Shown in pieces: positions 1 through 7,600 of a stretch of DNA of 24,222 bases. This DNA comes from Pirellulales bacterium. Its GTDB lineage: Bacteria; Planctomycetota; Planctomycetia; Pirellulales; JAICIG01. The DNA is taken from assembly GCA_025924495.1 (NCBI GenBank), contig JAICIG010000056.1, positions 1 through 24,222 of the forward strand, written 5' to 3'. A program made the translations under genes and the position numbers. Each line of letters starts with the position of its first letter. Within the stretch, counting starts at the first letter, position 1. The notes under the pieces are model-generated. The model did no database searches. It was not told where the DNA came from and saw nothing but the letters and a program-made list of their open reading frames with translations.

Positions 1-9
1 GTCAACCTC

Positions 10-123
10 AGCCGGCTTTAGCCGGCTTCTTCGTTTGAGCATTGTCGGAGCTTCCAAGGCCGGCTGAAACCGGTAGCACGACATTTCGTTGTCGGCATTG
101 CTACCACTAGCTGAAGCTAGTGG
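10..123. repeat. Cluster of short stem-loop repeats (three related hairpins)
   Basis: Seen directly: a hairpin with 7-bp arms AGCCGGC/GCCGGCT and loop TTTA at 10-27; a degenerate relative GCCGGC-TGAA-ACCGGT at 59-74; and a perfect 8-bp stem CCACTAGC-TGAA-GCTAGTGG at 104-123 followed by CAAAC. A further nested stem pairs GGTAGCA (72-78) with TGCTACC (99-105) and CGACA (79-83) with TGTCG (90-94). The first and third hairpins recur at 2103-2172 with variation. The cluster lies just downstream of the stop codon of the minus-strand gene at 142-441, so a transcription-end or mRNA-stabilising role is possible, but no U-tract is present. Confidence 0.75.
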
Positions 124-141
124 CAAACAAAGATGCATATC

Positions 142-441
142 TCACTCAGTTGCCTCCGCTTGGGAGGCTCGCTGGATCGCGAACTCCGTTTCCAACCGAG
201 ATCGAACGTGCTTTGCCTGCTTGGCGCCCTGTCGCCAATAATCCGCCATCGTCTTGATGCCGAATCGTATGGTAAAGGAACAGCAGGCTAAGAGGACCGT
301 ACCGAGGAGGAGACCGGCGACAGCGATTCCTCGAACGCCAAGCGGCCCGTTGTTGAGACCGAGCGCCGCTGCGCGGGCCAACGTCACGCAGAAGAATGCG
401 AGCGCTGCCAGCAACGGGGCGCCGGCGACGATCGCGATCAT
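142..441 (-). CDS. Small two-helix membrane protein, unknown function
   Basis: The 99-residue product is not recognised. Two hydrophobic segments are visible, about residues 3-25 and 36-59, separated by a short loop containing NNGPLG, followed by a charged, probably cytoplasmic tail rich in Lys, Arg and Glu. The frame stays open upstream to a TTG at 549, but the extra 36 residues are Pro/Arg/His-rich and do not resemble a start region, so the first ATG, at 441, was chosen; no clear Shine-Dalgarno site precedes it. It lies 119 bp downstream of the DUF1501 gene on the same strand and could be the last gene of that transcript. The antisense frame over this region is a shadow. Existence is likely but not certain because the protein is short and has no family match. 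Confidence 0.5.
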   Translation of the reverse strand: MIAIVAGAPLLAALAFFCVTLARAAALGLNNGPLGVRGIAVAGLLLGTVLLACCSFTIRFGIKTMADYWRQGAKQAKHVRSRLETEFAIQRASQAEATE

Positions 442-560
442 GGGCTTAGAGTTTGCGTCGAGTTGACATTGTCGTACATGTCGTTGATTGAACGGCGCCG
501 AGGGAAATGGAGGCTGACGCCTCGGGCTCGCCGAATGGTGAATTATCAACCGATCAAGAC

Positions 561-1991
561 TCAGGCCATGATCTCGTGCACGACGTTGCCGGCGACGTCG
601 GTCAGGCGGAAGTCGCGGCCGGCGTGGCGGAAGGTGAGTCGCTCGTGGTCAAGGCCGAGCAAGTGGAGCAGCGTGGCGTGCAGGTCGTGGATGTGGACCT
701 TGTTCTCCACGGCATAAAAGCCGTAGTCGTCGGTGGCGCCATAGCGATAGCCGCGTTTGACGCCGCCGCCGGCCAGCCACATGGTAAAACCTTCCGGGTT
801 GTGGTCGCGGCCATCGGCCCCTTGAGCCGTCGGCGTGCGGCCGAACTCGCCGCCCCACAGCACCAGCGTGTCGTCGAGCAGGCCACGCGACTTCAGGTCG
901 GTAAGCAGTCCGGCGATCGGCCTGTCGACCTCCAGGGCATTCTTGGCATGGCCGTTCTTCAAGTCGCCGTGCTGGTCCCACTGCACCTTCGAGTCGCTGT
1001 GCGTGACCTGCACGAACCGCACGCCGCGTTCGGCAAAACGGCGAGCCAGCAGGCACTGGCGGCCGAAGTTAGCGGTCGTTGGATCGTCGAGCCCGTAAAG
1101 CTGACGCGTAGCGGCCGACTCGCTCGTGATGTCTTCGATCTCCGGCATGGCCGTTTGCATGCGGAAGGCCAGTTCGAAGGTGTTGATACGGCCCTCGAGT
1201 GCGAGGTTCGGCCCCGAGGCGGACAAATGCTCGCGGTTGATCTCGGCCAGCGCATCGAGCTGAGCCCGCTGCACGTCGCGCGGCGTAGACGGATTGTCGA
1301 TGAAACGGACGCGGGCCTGGTCGGCGGGGATGCTGGCGTTGCCCAGCGGCGTCCCTTGATAGGCGGCCGGCAAAAAGGCCGAGCTCCAGTTGTTCACGCC
1401 GCCATGAGCCAAGGTCGGGCAGATGGTGATGAAGCCTGGCAGGTCGGCGTTCTCGGTTCCCAGACCGTAAGTGATCCACGAGCCCATGCTCGGCCGCACG
1501 AAGTTGTCGCTGCCAGTATGCAGCTTGAGCAACGCTCCGCCGTGCGCGGCATTCGTGCCGTAGAGCGAATGGATGAAGCAAATATCATCCACGTGCTTTG
1601 CCACGTGCGGAAACAACTCGCTGACTTCGATTCCGCTTTGGCCGTATTTCGCGAACGTCCAGGGCGACTTGAGCAGGTTGCCGGTCGGGGCGAACTGCAC
1701 TCGCGGCTTGTCGAAGGGGAGCGGCTTGCCGTCGTCCCGAGTTAAAAGCGGCTTCGGATCGAACGTGTCGACGTGCGAAGGGCCCCCTTTCATAAACAGG
1801 AAGATCACCCGTCGAGCGCGTGGGGCGAAGTGGGGCTTACGAACGGCCAACGGATCGCGGGCCCGATTGTCACTCGCCGCGGCTCGGCCCTGCTCGCTCA
1901 GGAGCGATGCCAGCGCCAGGTTGCCAAAACCCAGGGCCGTGGCTTTGAGCAAGCTGCGGCGGGAGAGACAGGAGCAATTTTCATGGTGCAT
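561..1991 (-). CDS. DUF1501 family protein with Tat-type signal
   Basis: A 476-residue DUF1501 protein, an alkaline-phosphatase/sulfatase-like fold abundant in planctomycetes. The N terminus has a twin-arginine motif (SRRSLLK, residues 10-16) followed by a hydrophobic stretch, pointing to folded export by the Tat pathway. The family signature FLFMKGGPSHVDTFDPKP lies at residues 64-81, and the C-terminal part has GGEFGRTP and GRDHNP, which hold probable metal-ligand residues, and then HIHDLHATLLHLLG. Length is normal. The frame extends to a TTG at 2009, but the ATG at 1991 is preferred because it leaves the Tat motif close to the N terminus. In planctomycetes DUF1501 genes typically follow a DUF1549/DUF1553 gene, and that is the arrangement here, with a 202-bp gap. 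The biochemical activity of the pair is not established. Confidence 0.95.
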   Translation of the reverse strand: MHHENCSCLSRRSLLKATALGFGNLALASLLSEQGRAAASDNRARDPLAVRKPHFAPRARRVIFLFMKGGPSHVDTFDPKPLLTRDDGKPLPFDKPRVQFAPTGNLLKSPWTFAKYGQSGIEVSELFPHVAKHVDDICFIHSLYGTNAAHGGALLKLHTGSDNFVRPSMGSWITYGLGTENADLPGFITICPTLAHGGVNNWSSAFLPAAYQGTPLGNASIPADQARVRFIDNPSTPRDVQRAQLDALAEINREHLSASGPNLALEGRINTFELAFRMQTAMPEIEDITSESAATRQLYGLDDPTTANFGRQCLLARRFAERGVRFVQVTHSDSKVQWDQHGDLKNGHAKNALEVDRPIAGLLTDLKSRGLLDDTLVLWGGEFGRTPTAQGADGRDHNPEGFTMWLAGGGVKRGYRYGATDDYGFYAVENKVHIHDLHATLLHLLGLDHERLTFRHAGRDFRLTDVAGNVVHEIMA

Positions 1992-2102
1992 GGAGGTGGC
2001 CTGGATCAATGTTAATTGCCGCCAGCCTAGCTGGTGGTTTGAAGCTCATTTAACCAAGATGTCTTTAGCCTGCTTCCTGGTCCTGCATCAGTTGCAGTAA
2101 GA

Positions 2103-2172
2103 AGCCGGCTAAAGCCGGCTCGTGACTACAACAGGGTTTGGGAGACCGCCGACCACCAGCTAAAGCTGGTGG
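2103..2172. repeat. Second copy of the paired stem-loop repeats
   Basis: Two perfect hairpins are visible: AGCCGGC-TAAA-GCCGGCT at 2103-2120 and CCACCAGC-TAAA-GCTGGTGG at 2153-2172, the latter followed by CAAAC. The first is the reverse complement of the hairpin at 10-27, and the match includes flanking bases. The second corresponds to 104-123, with one stem base pair changed from T-A to C-G on both arms and the loop changed from TGAA to TAAA. The block sits in the 202-bp gap between the cytochrome c/DUF1549 gene (stop at 2194) and the DUF1501 gene (start at 1991), both on the minus strand. Confidence 0.8.
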
Positions 2173-2193
2173 CAAACGAGACCGCTTCCTGTT

Positions 2194-4629
2194 TCATCGC
2201 AAATATACGAACTCATTCGCCGCCAAAATCACCTGGCACAGCAAGGCCCAGGATTTTTGTTTCCGTTTGCCGGCATCCATCTCACCCGCGGCAAGCAACG
2301 AGTCGAAGCGGCTCAACAGCGATTGAGCACGGCTCGTTTCCACCGAACTCGGCGGCCGGGCATAAGCGACCACGTACAGCCGATTGACACGTCCGGCATC
2401 GTCCGGCTCGGCCCGCGCCAGGAGATCTTTCGCCAGCGAATCGGCTGCCTGGCTCACGAGTTCGCTGTTCATCATGAACAGCGCCTGGGGCGCCACGGTG
2501 GTTGTCACGCGATTGCCCTCGGGCACGCTCGCATCGGTTGAATCGAACAGTTGGAACACGTCGTAAAGGTGATTGCGAATCACTGGCAGGTAGACGGAGC
2601 GGCGGCGGGTATCGTAGCTCGTCCTATCCTTCGACGTGTGATCAAATAGGTAATCGCGGTTCTTCACTTCCAATAGCGAACCGCCCACGGTGCGATCGAG
2701 CTGTCCGGAGGCGGCTAGCAACCCGTCGCGAATCTCCTCGGCCTCCAGCCGGCGCGCATCCATCCGCCAGTGCAGACGGTTGTCGGGATCGGCGGTAGCG
2801 GCCTGCTCGTCGTAAGCCGAACTCATCTGGTAAGCGGCCGAGAGCATCAGCAACCGGTGCATGGCCTTGACCGACCAACCGCTGTCGATGAACCGCAGCG
2901 TCAACCAGTCGAGCAACTCGGGATGCGAAGGCTGTTCGCCCAGCCGGCCGAAGTTGTCGGTCGAGCGCACGATGCCTTGGCCAAAATGCCAGCGCCAGAT
3001 GCGGTTGATCATCACTCGAGCGGTCAGCGGATGGTTCTTGTTGACCAACCATTCGGCCAATTGCAGCCGGCCGCTATGCTTGGCATCGAGCGGCGGCTGG
3101 TTCTCGCCGGCGAGCACGTGCGGAAACCGCCTCGCTACAACCGGCCCGAGCGTCAGATGATTGCCGCGAATATGCACCGCAACATCGACCGGCTGCCCTT
3201 CGCAAACGCCCATCGCCGAGGGTATTTCCGGCGCCTGCTTTTCGAGCGCAGCCAGCGCATCGCGCAGTCGTTTCAACTCGGCCTTCGTCCCCTCGGGATA
3301 GCGGACCTCACGATCTTTCTCGTTCTCGCCCGCAGGCGCTTCTCCGCCAGCTGACTTGAGTTGTTCATCAGCCGCTGCGACTAATTTCGAGATCGCTTGC
3401 TTCTGCTCGGCCACCTGGCAGTCGTGCTCCGCCTTGCGGGCCAGGTCTTCTGGCGTGGGAATCGGATTCTCGTACCAGCGGGCGACTTTCTTAAAGTTCT
3501 CCATCGTCCGCGTGCTTTTGAAGATGCCGGCCAGGGCGTAATAGTCTGCGGTCGGGATTGGATCGAACTTATGGTCATGGCAGCGGGCGCAGCCGAGCGT
3601 CAGGCCGAGCACCGCGCGGCCGAACGTATCGAGTTGCTCATCGATGATGTCCATTTCCATCTTCTGTTCATCGACTTCGGCCAGCACCTTCGGCCCGAGC
3701 GCCAAAAAGCCCGTGGCGATCAGTCGCTCGTACTTCGTCGCCATGTCTTCGACCGGCGGCAATAAGTCCCCGGCGATTTGTTCCCTTAAGAACTCGTCGA
3801 ACGGCTTGTCCCGATTGAATGCGTGCACGACGTAATCGCGATAGCGCCAGGCGTTGCCGTGGGCCACGTTCTCGTCGAGGCCGTTGGAGTCGGAATAGCG
3901 AGCCACGTCGAGCCAGTGTCGGCCCCAGCGCTCGCCGTAATGGGGCGAATCGAGCAGCCGCTCTACCACCTTGGCAAACGCCTCGGGAGATTCGTCGGCC
4001 AGGAAGGCGTCGATCTCTTCGGGCGTCGGCGGCAGGCCGGTTAGATCGTAAGTAGCGCGGCGAAGGAGCGTCCGCTTATCTGCCGGCGGGGCGCGATGCA
4101 GTTGGCTTTCTTCAAGCTTGGCGAGAATGAAGCGGTCGAGCGGGGATTTGACCCAGCTTGGGTCCTTGACCCCGGGTAAAACCGGTTCGCGGGCCGGCTG
4201 AAAAGCCCAATAATCGCGTCCGGCGTCGGCCGCCGCGGCGATCGCCTCGGGAAACACGGCGCCTTGTTCGACCCAGCGGCGAAGCTGCGCGATCTCGCGA
4301 TCCGGCAGCTTCTCACTGGGCGGCATTTGCAAGTCTTCGTTGGCATAGCCGATCGCCGAGATCAGCAGGCTTTCATCGGGCTTGCCTGGCACGACCGGAG
4401 GACCTGAAAAACCGCCCGACATCAGGCCTTCGCGAGTGTCAAGTCGCAGATCGCCTTTTTGCTTGTTGGCATCGTGGCAACGGAAGCAGCGTGCGGCCAG
4501 GATGGGCCGGACGCTCGTTTCAAAGAAGCGGACCTGTTCCGCCGCCGGTTCCTCGGCGTCTGCGGGCGTCGGGCAGAGTGCCGCAAGCGCCGCAACCAAC
4601 ATTGCAAACGGTCCGTGTGCACGCGGCAT
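2194..4629 (-). CDS. Planctomycete-type cytochrome c protein with DUF1549 and DUF1553 domains
   Basis: An 811-residue exported protein of the PSCyt1-PSCyt2(DUF1549)-PSD1(DUF1553) architecture. A signal peptide is visible (hydrophobic run at residues 9-20, probable cleavage after ADA at about 25). The cytochrome-like domain spans about 33-122, with a CxxCH haem motif (CFRCH, 48-52) and a probable axial Met in MPPSEKLPD (from 102). DUF1549 covers about 162-365 and holds a second CxxCH (CARCH, 347-351) before DHKFDPIPTADYY. DUF1553 occupies roughly 535-790 and includes NRIWRWHFGQGIVRS. The start was set at the ATG at 4629, which has an AGGTG-type ribosome site just upstream, rather than the TTG at 4659. 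It is the first gene of a probable transcript with DUF1501. The family is thought to act in the periplasm, possibly in redox-linked polymer degradation, but its substrate is unknown. Confidence 0.95.
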   Translation of the reverse strand: MPRAHGPFAMLVAALAALCPTPADAEEPAAEQVRFFETSVRPILAARCFRCHDANKQKGDLRLDTREGLMSGGFSGPPVVPGKPDESLLISAIGYANEDLQMPPSEKLPDREIAQLRRWVEQGAVFPEAIAAAADAGRDYWAFQPAREPVLPGVKDPSWVKSPLDRFILAKLEESQLHRAPPADKRTLLRRATYDLTGLPPTPEEIDAFLADESPEAFAKVVERLLDSPHYGERWGRHWLDVARYSDSNGLDENVAHGNAWRYRDYVVHAFNRDKPFDEFLREQIAGDLLPPVEDMATKYERLIATGFLALGPKVLAEVDEQKMEMDIIDEQLDTFGRAVLGLTLGCARCHDHKFDPIPTADYYALAGIFKSTRTMENFKKVARWYENPIPTPEDLARKAEHDCQVAEQKQAISKLVAAADEQLKSAGGEAPAGENEKDREVRYPEGTKAELKRLRDALAALEKQAPEIPSAMGVCEGQPVDVAVHIRGNHLTLGPVVARRFPHVLAGENQPPLDAKHSGRLQLAEWLVNKNHPLTARVMINRIWRWHFGQGIVRSTDNFGRLGEQPSHPELLDWLTLRFIDSGWSVKAMHRLLMLSAAYQMSSAYDEQAATADPDNRLHWRMDARRLEAEEIRDGLLAASGQLDRTVGGSLLEVKNRDYLFDHTSKDRTSYDTRRRSVYLPVIRNHLYDVFQLFDSTDASVPEGNRVTTTVAPQALFMMNSELVSQAADSLAKDLLARAEPDDAGRVNRLYVVAYARPPSSVETSRAQSLLSRFDSLLAAGEMDAGKRKQKSWALLCQVILAANEFVYLR

Positions 4630-4853
4630 CAAACACCTATCTTCAAGGACTCGATACAAAGGCAGGCACGATGCGCCAAGCTGGCGTCGTTATCGATCGA
4701 GGCGGCGGGTTCGCTGGTTACGTAAGCATTATCTCATGCTTCGCCGGGCTTGACCAGAGAGTTGGGCTCCATTCCCGCTTGCCGGGCGTCGCCCGATGAC
4801 GCACGAGATCTCAGTTCGCCGCGCGTATTCATGCCGGCTGACCAGCAGTTTAC

Positions 4854-4901
4854 GGCATTTCTAAAGATGCCAACTGCGAAAGAATTTGGGCCAGCCAAAT
4901 T
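4854..4901 (-). terminator. Two tandem hairpins after the kinase-receptor gene
   Basis: Immediately after the TAA stop of the kinase gene (4902-4904, minus strand) there is a perfect 7-bp inverted repeat, AATTTGG (4883-4889) and CCAAATT (4895-4901), with a 5-nt loop. A second stem, GGCAT (4854-4858) and ATGCC (4867-4871), follows. Position fits a transcription terminator, although only a short T-run follows the first stem, so a rho-independent mechanism is uncertain. Confidence 0.5.
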
Positions 4902-7277
4902 TTACGGCTGAGATGTTGACGGCGATGCCGAATCGTCGGGCGCCGACCAACGATTTCCCCATGAACTATAAAGATCGTGCAGAAATGCTCGCCAATCTTC
5001 CGCGCTGCGGGTGGGCGGGTAGGGGACCGGCGGCAATGGGTGTGGGGCCTCCCACACGATTTTGAACTGACCGTCCGCTTCAATCTGGCCGATCCGCGGC
5101 GTTTTGAAGCAATGTTGAGTATCAGCGTCCAGCCGCACTTCGCCTCCTGGACCCTGGAATCTTTGCGTCAGCATCGCACGGCGGATTTTCTTCGGTTCCA
5201 CGCTCTTGGCGTCTTCCACCGCTTTGGCCCAAAGCTTGACGCCGTCGTAGGCCGCCTCCATGGCATCGGTCACCGGACGCTGCGGATACTTCTCGTGGAA
5301 GCGTTTGACGAACGAAGCATTCGAGGGCGTGTCGATCGATTGGAAGTAGGTCCAGGCGGCGTAGTCGCCGACAATGTCGGCCAGGCTGAGCGTCCGCAAT
5401 TCTTGCTCGCCGACGCTGAACGACAGCACCGGAGTTTCGCCCGTCTTAATTCCCGCCGACCGCAGCGCGCGGAAAAAGGGAGTGTTGGTGTCGCCATTGA
5501 TGGTGTTGAGGATCATGTCCGGCTTAGCCGTCACGATTTGTTCGACAACCTGATACACTTCCAGGCTTCCCAGCGGCAAGTAGGCCTCGCCCACGACCTC
5601 GCCGCCCAGACGGGCCAGGTAGTCTTTGATGACGGCATTCGCCGTGCGTGGAAATACATAATCGGATCCGATGAGGAAAAACCGTTTCTTGCCCAGCTCT
5701 TTTACGGCCCACTCGACGGCGGGAATGATCTGCTGGTTCGGCGCCGCGCCCATATAGACAATGTTGGGAGACGTCTCGCAGCCTTCGTATTGCAATGGAT
5801 AAATCAGCAGATGGTCGTGCCCTTCGAAGACCGGCTTCACCGTTTTGCGCGATGCAGAAGTCCAGCAGCCGAAGACGGTGCAGACTTTTTCCTTGGTGAT
5901 CAGTCGTTCCGCCTCGCGAGCGAAAGTTTCGGGGTCGGATCGCCCATCGGCCACCATGGCCTTGATCGGTCGACCGAGCAAGCCGCCCTGTTGGTTGATT
6001 TCATCGATGGCGAACAAAGTCGCGTCGACAACGACCATTTCGCTGTTCGCCATCGCTCCCGTGAGCGAATGCAGAATGCCCACCTTGATCGGTTCGCCCG
6101 TCGGGGCTGCAATTGGCATCGGCTGCGACGACCCCCTTACAGACCGCCAGGCGAAGAACGCCGCGGCGCCTGCGCCGCCAATTACAAACAGCGCGAGAAT
6201 CGCCACCAATATCCGCCGCCGAGGACGCAAGGCCGGCTGCTCGACGTTTGTCAACGTCGATACCAACGCGGCGCCGCTCTGACTCGGCAGCGCGATCTGC
6301 GTTTGTCCAGAGAGGGTCGCTGCCACGGCCGCCAGATCGGCCTGCATCTCACGGACCGACTGATAACGGTCGTCAGGCGACTTGGCCATTGCCTTGGCAA
6401 TGATGTGCGTGCAGGCAATGGGAATCTCGGGCGAGACCGAGCGTGGATCGGGGATTGGCCCGTGGCAATGGTTGTACATTACCTGGGGCACGCTCTCGGA
6501 ATTAGGGTAGGGACTTTGACCGGTAAGCAGCGTGTAGTACGTCGCGCCGAGCGAATAAATGTCGCTGCGCGCGTCGACCTTTTGCGCCTGGCACTGCTCG
6601 GGGCTCATGAAAAACGGCGTGCCGATGACCAGGCCGGCCTGCGTCAACTGCTGCGAAGCCTCAGCGGCCGCTACCTTGGCCAGACCGAAGTCAGTGATCT
6701 TTACGGAGCCATCGGCGGCCCAGAGAAAATTGGCGGGTTTGATGTCGCGATGAATCAAGCCGACCGCATGAGCGGCGATCAGGCCTTTACAGGCGTCGAG
6801 CACCGCCTTGGTCGCTTCCAGAACGGAGTAGACTTTGCCTTCGGTCAATCGATCGTTAAGGCTGCCGCCGGGTACGTATTCCAGCACCAAAAAATGGCGG
6901 TCGCCATCCTGGCCAATCTCATAGATGGACACGACATTCGGGTGATTTAATTTGCCCGCAGACTTGGCTTCCGCCTGGAACCGGCTTAACGCCCGTTCGT
7001 CGGCGGCAAGTTGTTCGGCAAGCAGCTTGATGGCCACGTCGCGATCAATCTGCGGATCGTGCGCTTTGAGCACGAGTCCCATGCCGCCGCGGCCCAGAAT
7101 GCCCGTGACTTCGTATTTGCCGAGATTCTTTACCGGCCAGGCAGGAATGGCGGGAGGCGGCGAGGCGGGCGGCGGGTTCACCGGAGTATGCTGTCCACTT
7201 AGCAACGTCTCGGAAAGCTGCGGCAGGACGGGCTCCGCCTTGCTCTCTTGCGTCACAGCGAGCTGTTTCTCATTCAT
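4902..7277 (-). CDS. Ser/Thr protein kinase fused through one membrane segment to a UrtA-like ligand-binding domain
   Basis: A 791-residue predicted receptor kinase. Residues about 55-320 form a Hanks-type kinase with GRGGMG (62-67), the ATP-anchoring Lys in VAIK (84), IHRDIKPAN (175-183), DFG (196-198) and SPE in place of APE (225-227), so all core catalytic residues are present. A basic patch RPRRR (351-355) precedes a single hydrophobic segment (about 356-377). Residues about 396-750 match the whole length of UrtA-type urea/short-amide ABC-transporter binding proteins: VGILHSLTGAMA, the VFGCWTSASRKTVKPVFE region (468-485), IYPLQYEG, AAPNQQIIPAVEWA, GSDYVFPRTANA, ILNTINGDTN, and DYAAWTYFQSI. 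Topology should put the kinase inside and the binding domain outside. The start is the ATG at 7277; the longer TTG frame is rejected. No urt transport genes adjoin it, so sensing rather than uptake is inferred. Ligand and phosphorylation targets are unknown. Confidence 0.93.
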   Translation of the reverse strand: MNEKQLAVTQESKAEPVLPQLSETLLSGQHTPVNPPPASPPPAIPAWPVKNLGKYEVTGILGRGGMGLVLKAHDPQIDRDVAIKLLAEQLAADERALSRFQAEAKSAGKLNHPNVVSIYEIGQDGDRHFLVLEYVPGGSLNDRLTEGKVYSVLEATKAVLDACKGLIAAHAVGLIHRDIKPANFLWAADGSVKITDFGLAKVAAAEASQQLTQAGLVIGTPFFMSPEQCQAQKVDARSDIYSLGATYYTLLTGQSPYPNSESVPQVMYNHCHGPIPDPRSVSPEIPIACTHIIAKAMAKSPDDRYQSVREMQADLAAVAATLSGQTQIALPSQSGAALVSTLTNVEQPALRPRRRILVAILALFVIGGAGAAAFFAWRSVRGSSQPMPIAAPTGEPIKVGILHSLTGAMANSEMVVVDATLFAIDEINQQGGLLGRPIKAMVADGRSDPETFAREAERLITKEKVCTVFGCWTSASRKTVKPVFEGHDHLLIYPLQYEGCETSPNIVYMGAAPNQQIIPAVEWAVKELGKKRFFLIGSDYVFPRTANAVIKDYLARLGGEVVGEAYLPLGSLEVYQVVEQIVTAKPDMILNTINGDTNTPFFRALRSAGIKTGETPVLSFSVGEQELRTLSLADIVGDYAAWTYFQSIDTPSNASFVKRFHEKYPQRPVTDAMEAAYDGVKLWAKAVEDAKSVEPKKIRRAMLTQRFQGPGGEVRLDADTQHCFKTPRIGQIEADGQFKIVWEAPHPLPPVPYPPTRSAEDWRAFLHDLYSSWGNRWSAPDDSASPSTSQP

Positions 7278-7371
7278 ACCCGCGGACCTTTTGCAAACGC
7301 CGATCGACGGCGCCAATCATTCTTCGCTGGTTTTTAGACGCGCTCGTCGCTCGGCTAAATCTAGCATATCT

Positions 7372-7394
7372 AATCCATTGAGTGCCAATGGATT
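7372..7394 (-). promoter_or_regulatory. 9-bp perfect inverted repeat upstream of the kinase-receptor gene
   Basis: AATCCATTG (7372-7380) and CAATGGATT (7386-7394) are perfect complements separated by AGTGC. The centre lies about 105 bp upstream of the ATG at 7277. On the minus strand the spacer region contains TTGGCA, which could serve as a -35 element, but no well-spaced -10 box was found. A dimeric regulator's operator or an RNA hairpin are both possible. Confidence 0.45.
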
Positions 7395-7483
7395 GCACCA
7401 AGACGAATGCTCCAGTCGGCGGCCTGCCCGATCGCCGCGCAGGAGTGCACCGCATACAAAGACTACGTATGGCATGAATTGCA

Positions 7484-7506
7484 GCATCCGCCTGGCGGCG
7501 GAATGC
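7484..7506 (-). terminator. Hairpin downstream of the acyltransferase gene
   Basis: GCATCCGCC (7484-7492) pairs with GGCGG plus ATGC (7497-7501 and 7503-7506), with one bulged base and a 4-nt loop. It lies about 95 bp past the stop of the minus-strand gene at 7601. There is no U-tract, so it is only a candidate transcript-end structure. Confidence 0.35.
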
Positions 7507-7600
7507 TCAAGGCCGGATGCGCTAATCGTAGCAATCAAATGCAATACACAGCAGCCAGCCCCGCGTCAGGTTCTCAATGACCGGAAGCGAGCCCGAGGCG

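Larger units (their letters stand above)
7278..7600. other. 323-bp gap between the acyltransferase and kinase-receptor genes
   Basis: No credible gene was found. The gap should carry the end of the acyltransferase transcript (hairpin at 7484-7506) and the promoter of the kinase-receptor gene (9-bp inverted repeat at 7372-7394). Short open frames here show no ribosome site and no family resemblance. Confidence 0.6.

Noticed and set aside
507..1745. Long open frame on the plus strand opposite the DUF1501 gene (412 codons)
   Set aside because: It mirrors the well-supported DUF1501 gene, has no domain motifs and reflects the lack of stops in high-GC antisense frames.
4977..6950. 657-codon plus-strand frame opposite the kinase-receptor gene
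   Set aside because: Arg/His/Gly-rich shadow of a gene whose kinase and UrtA motifs are unambiguous on the other strand.
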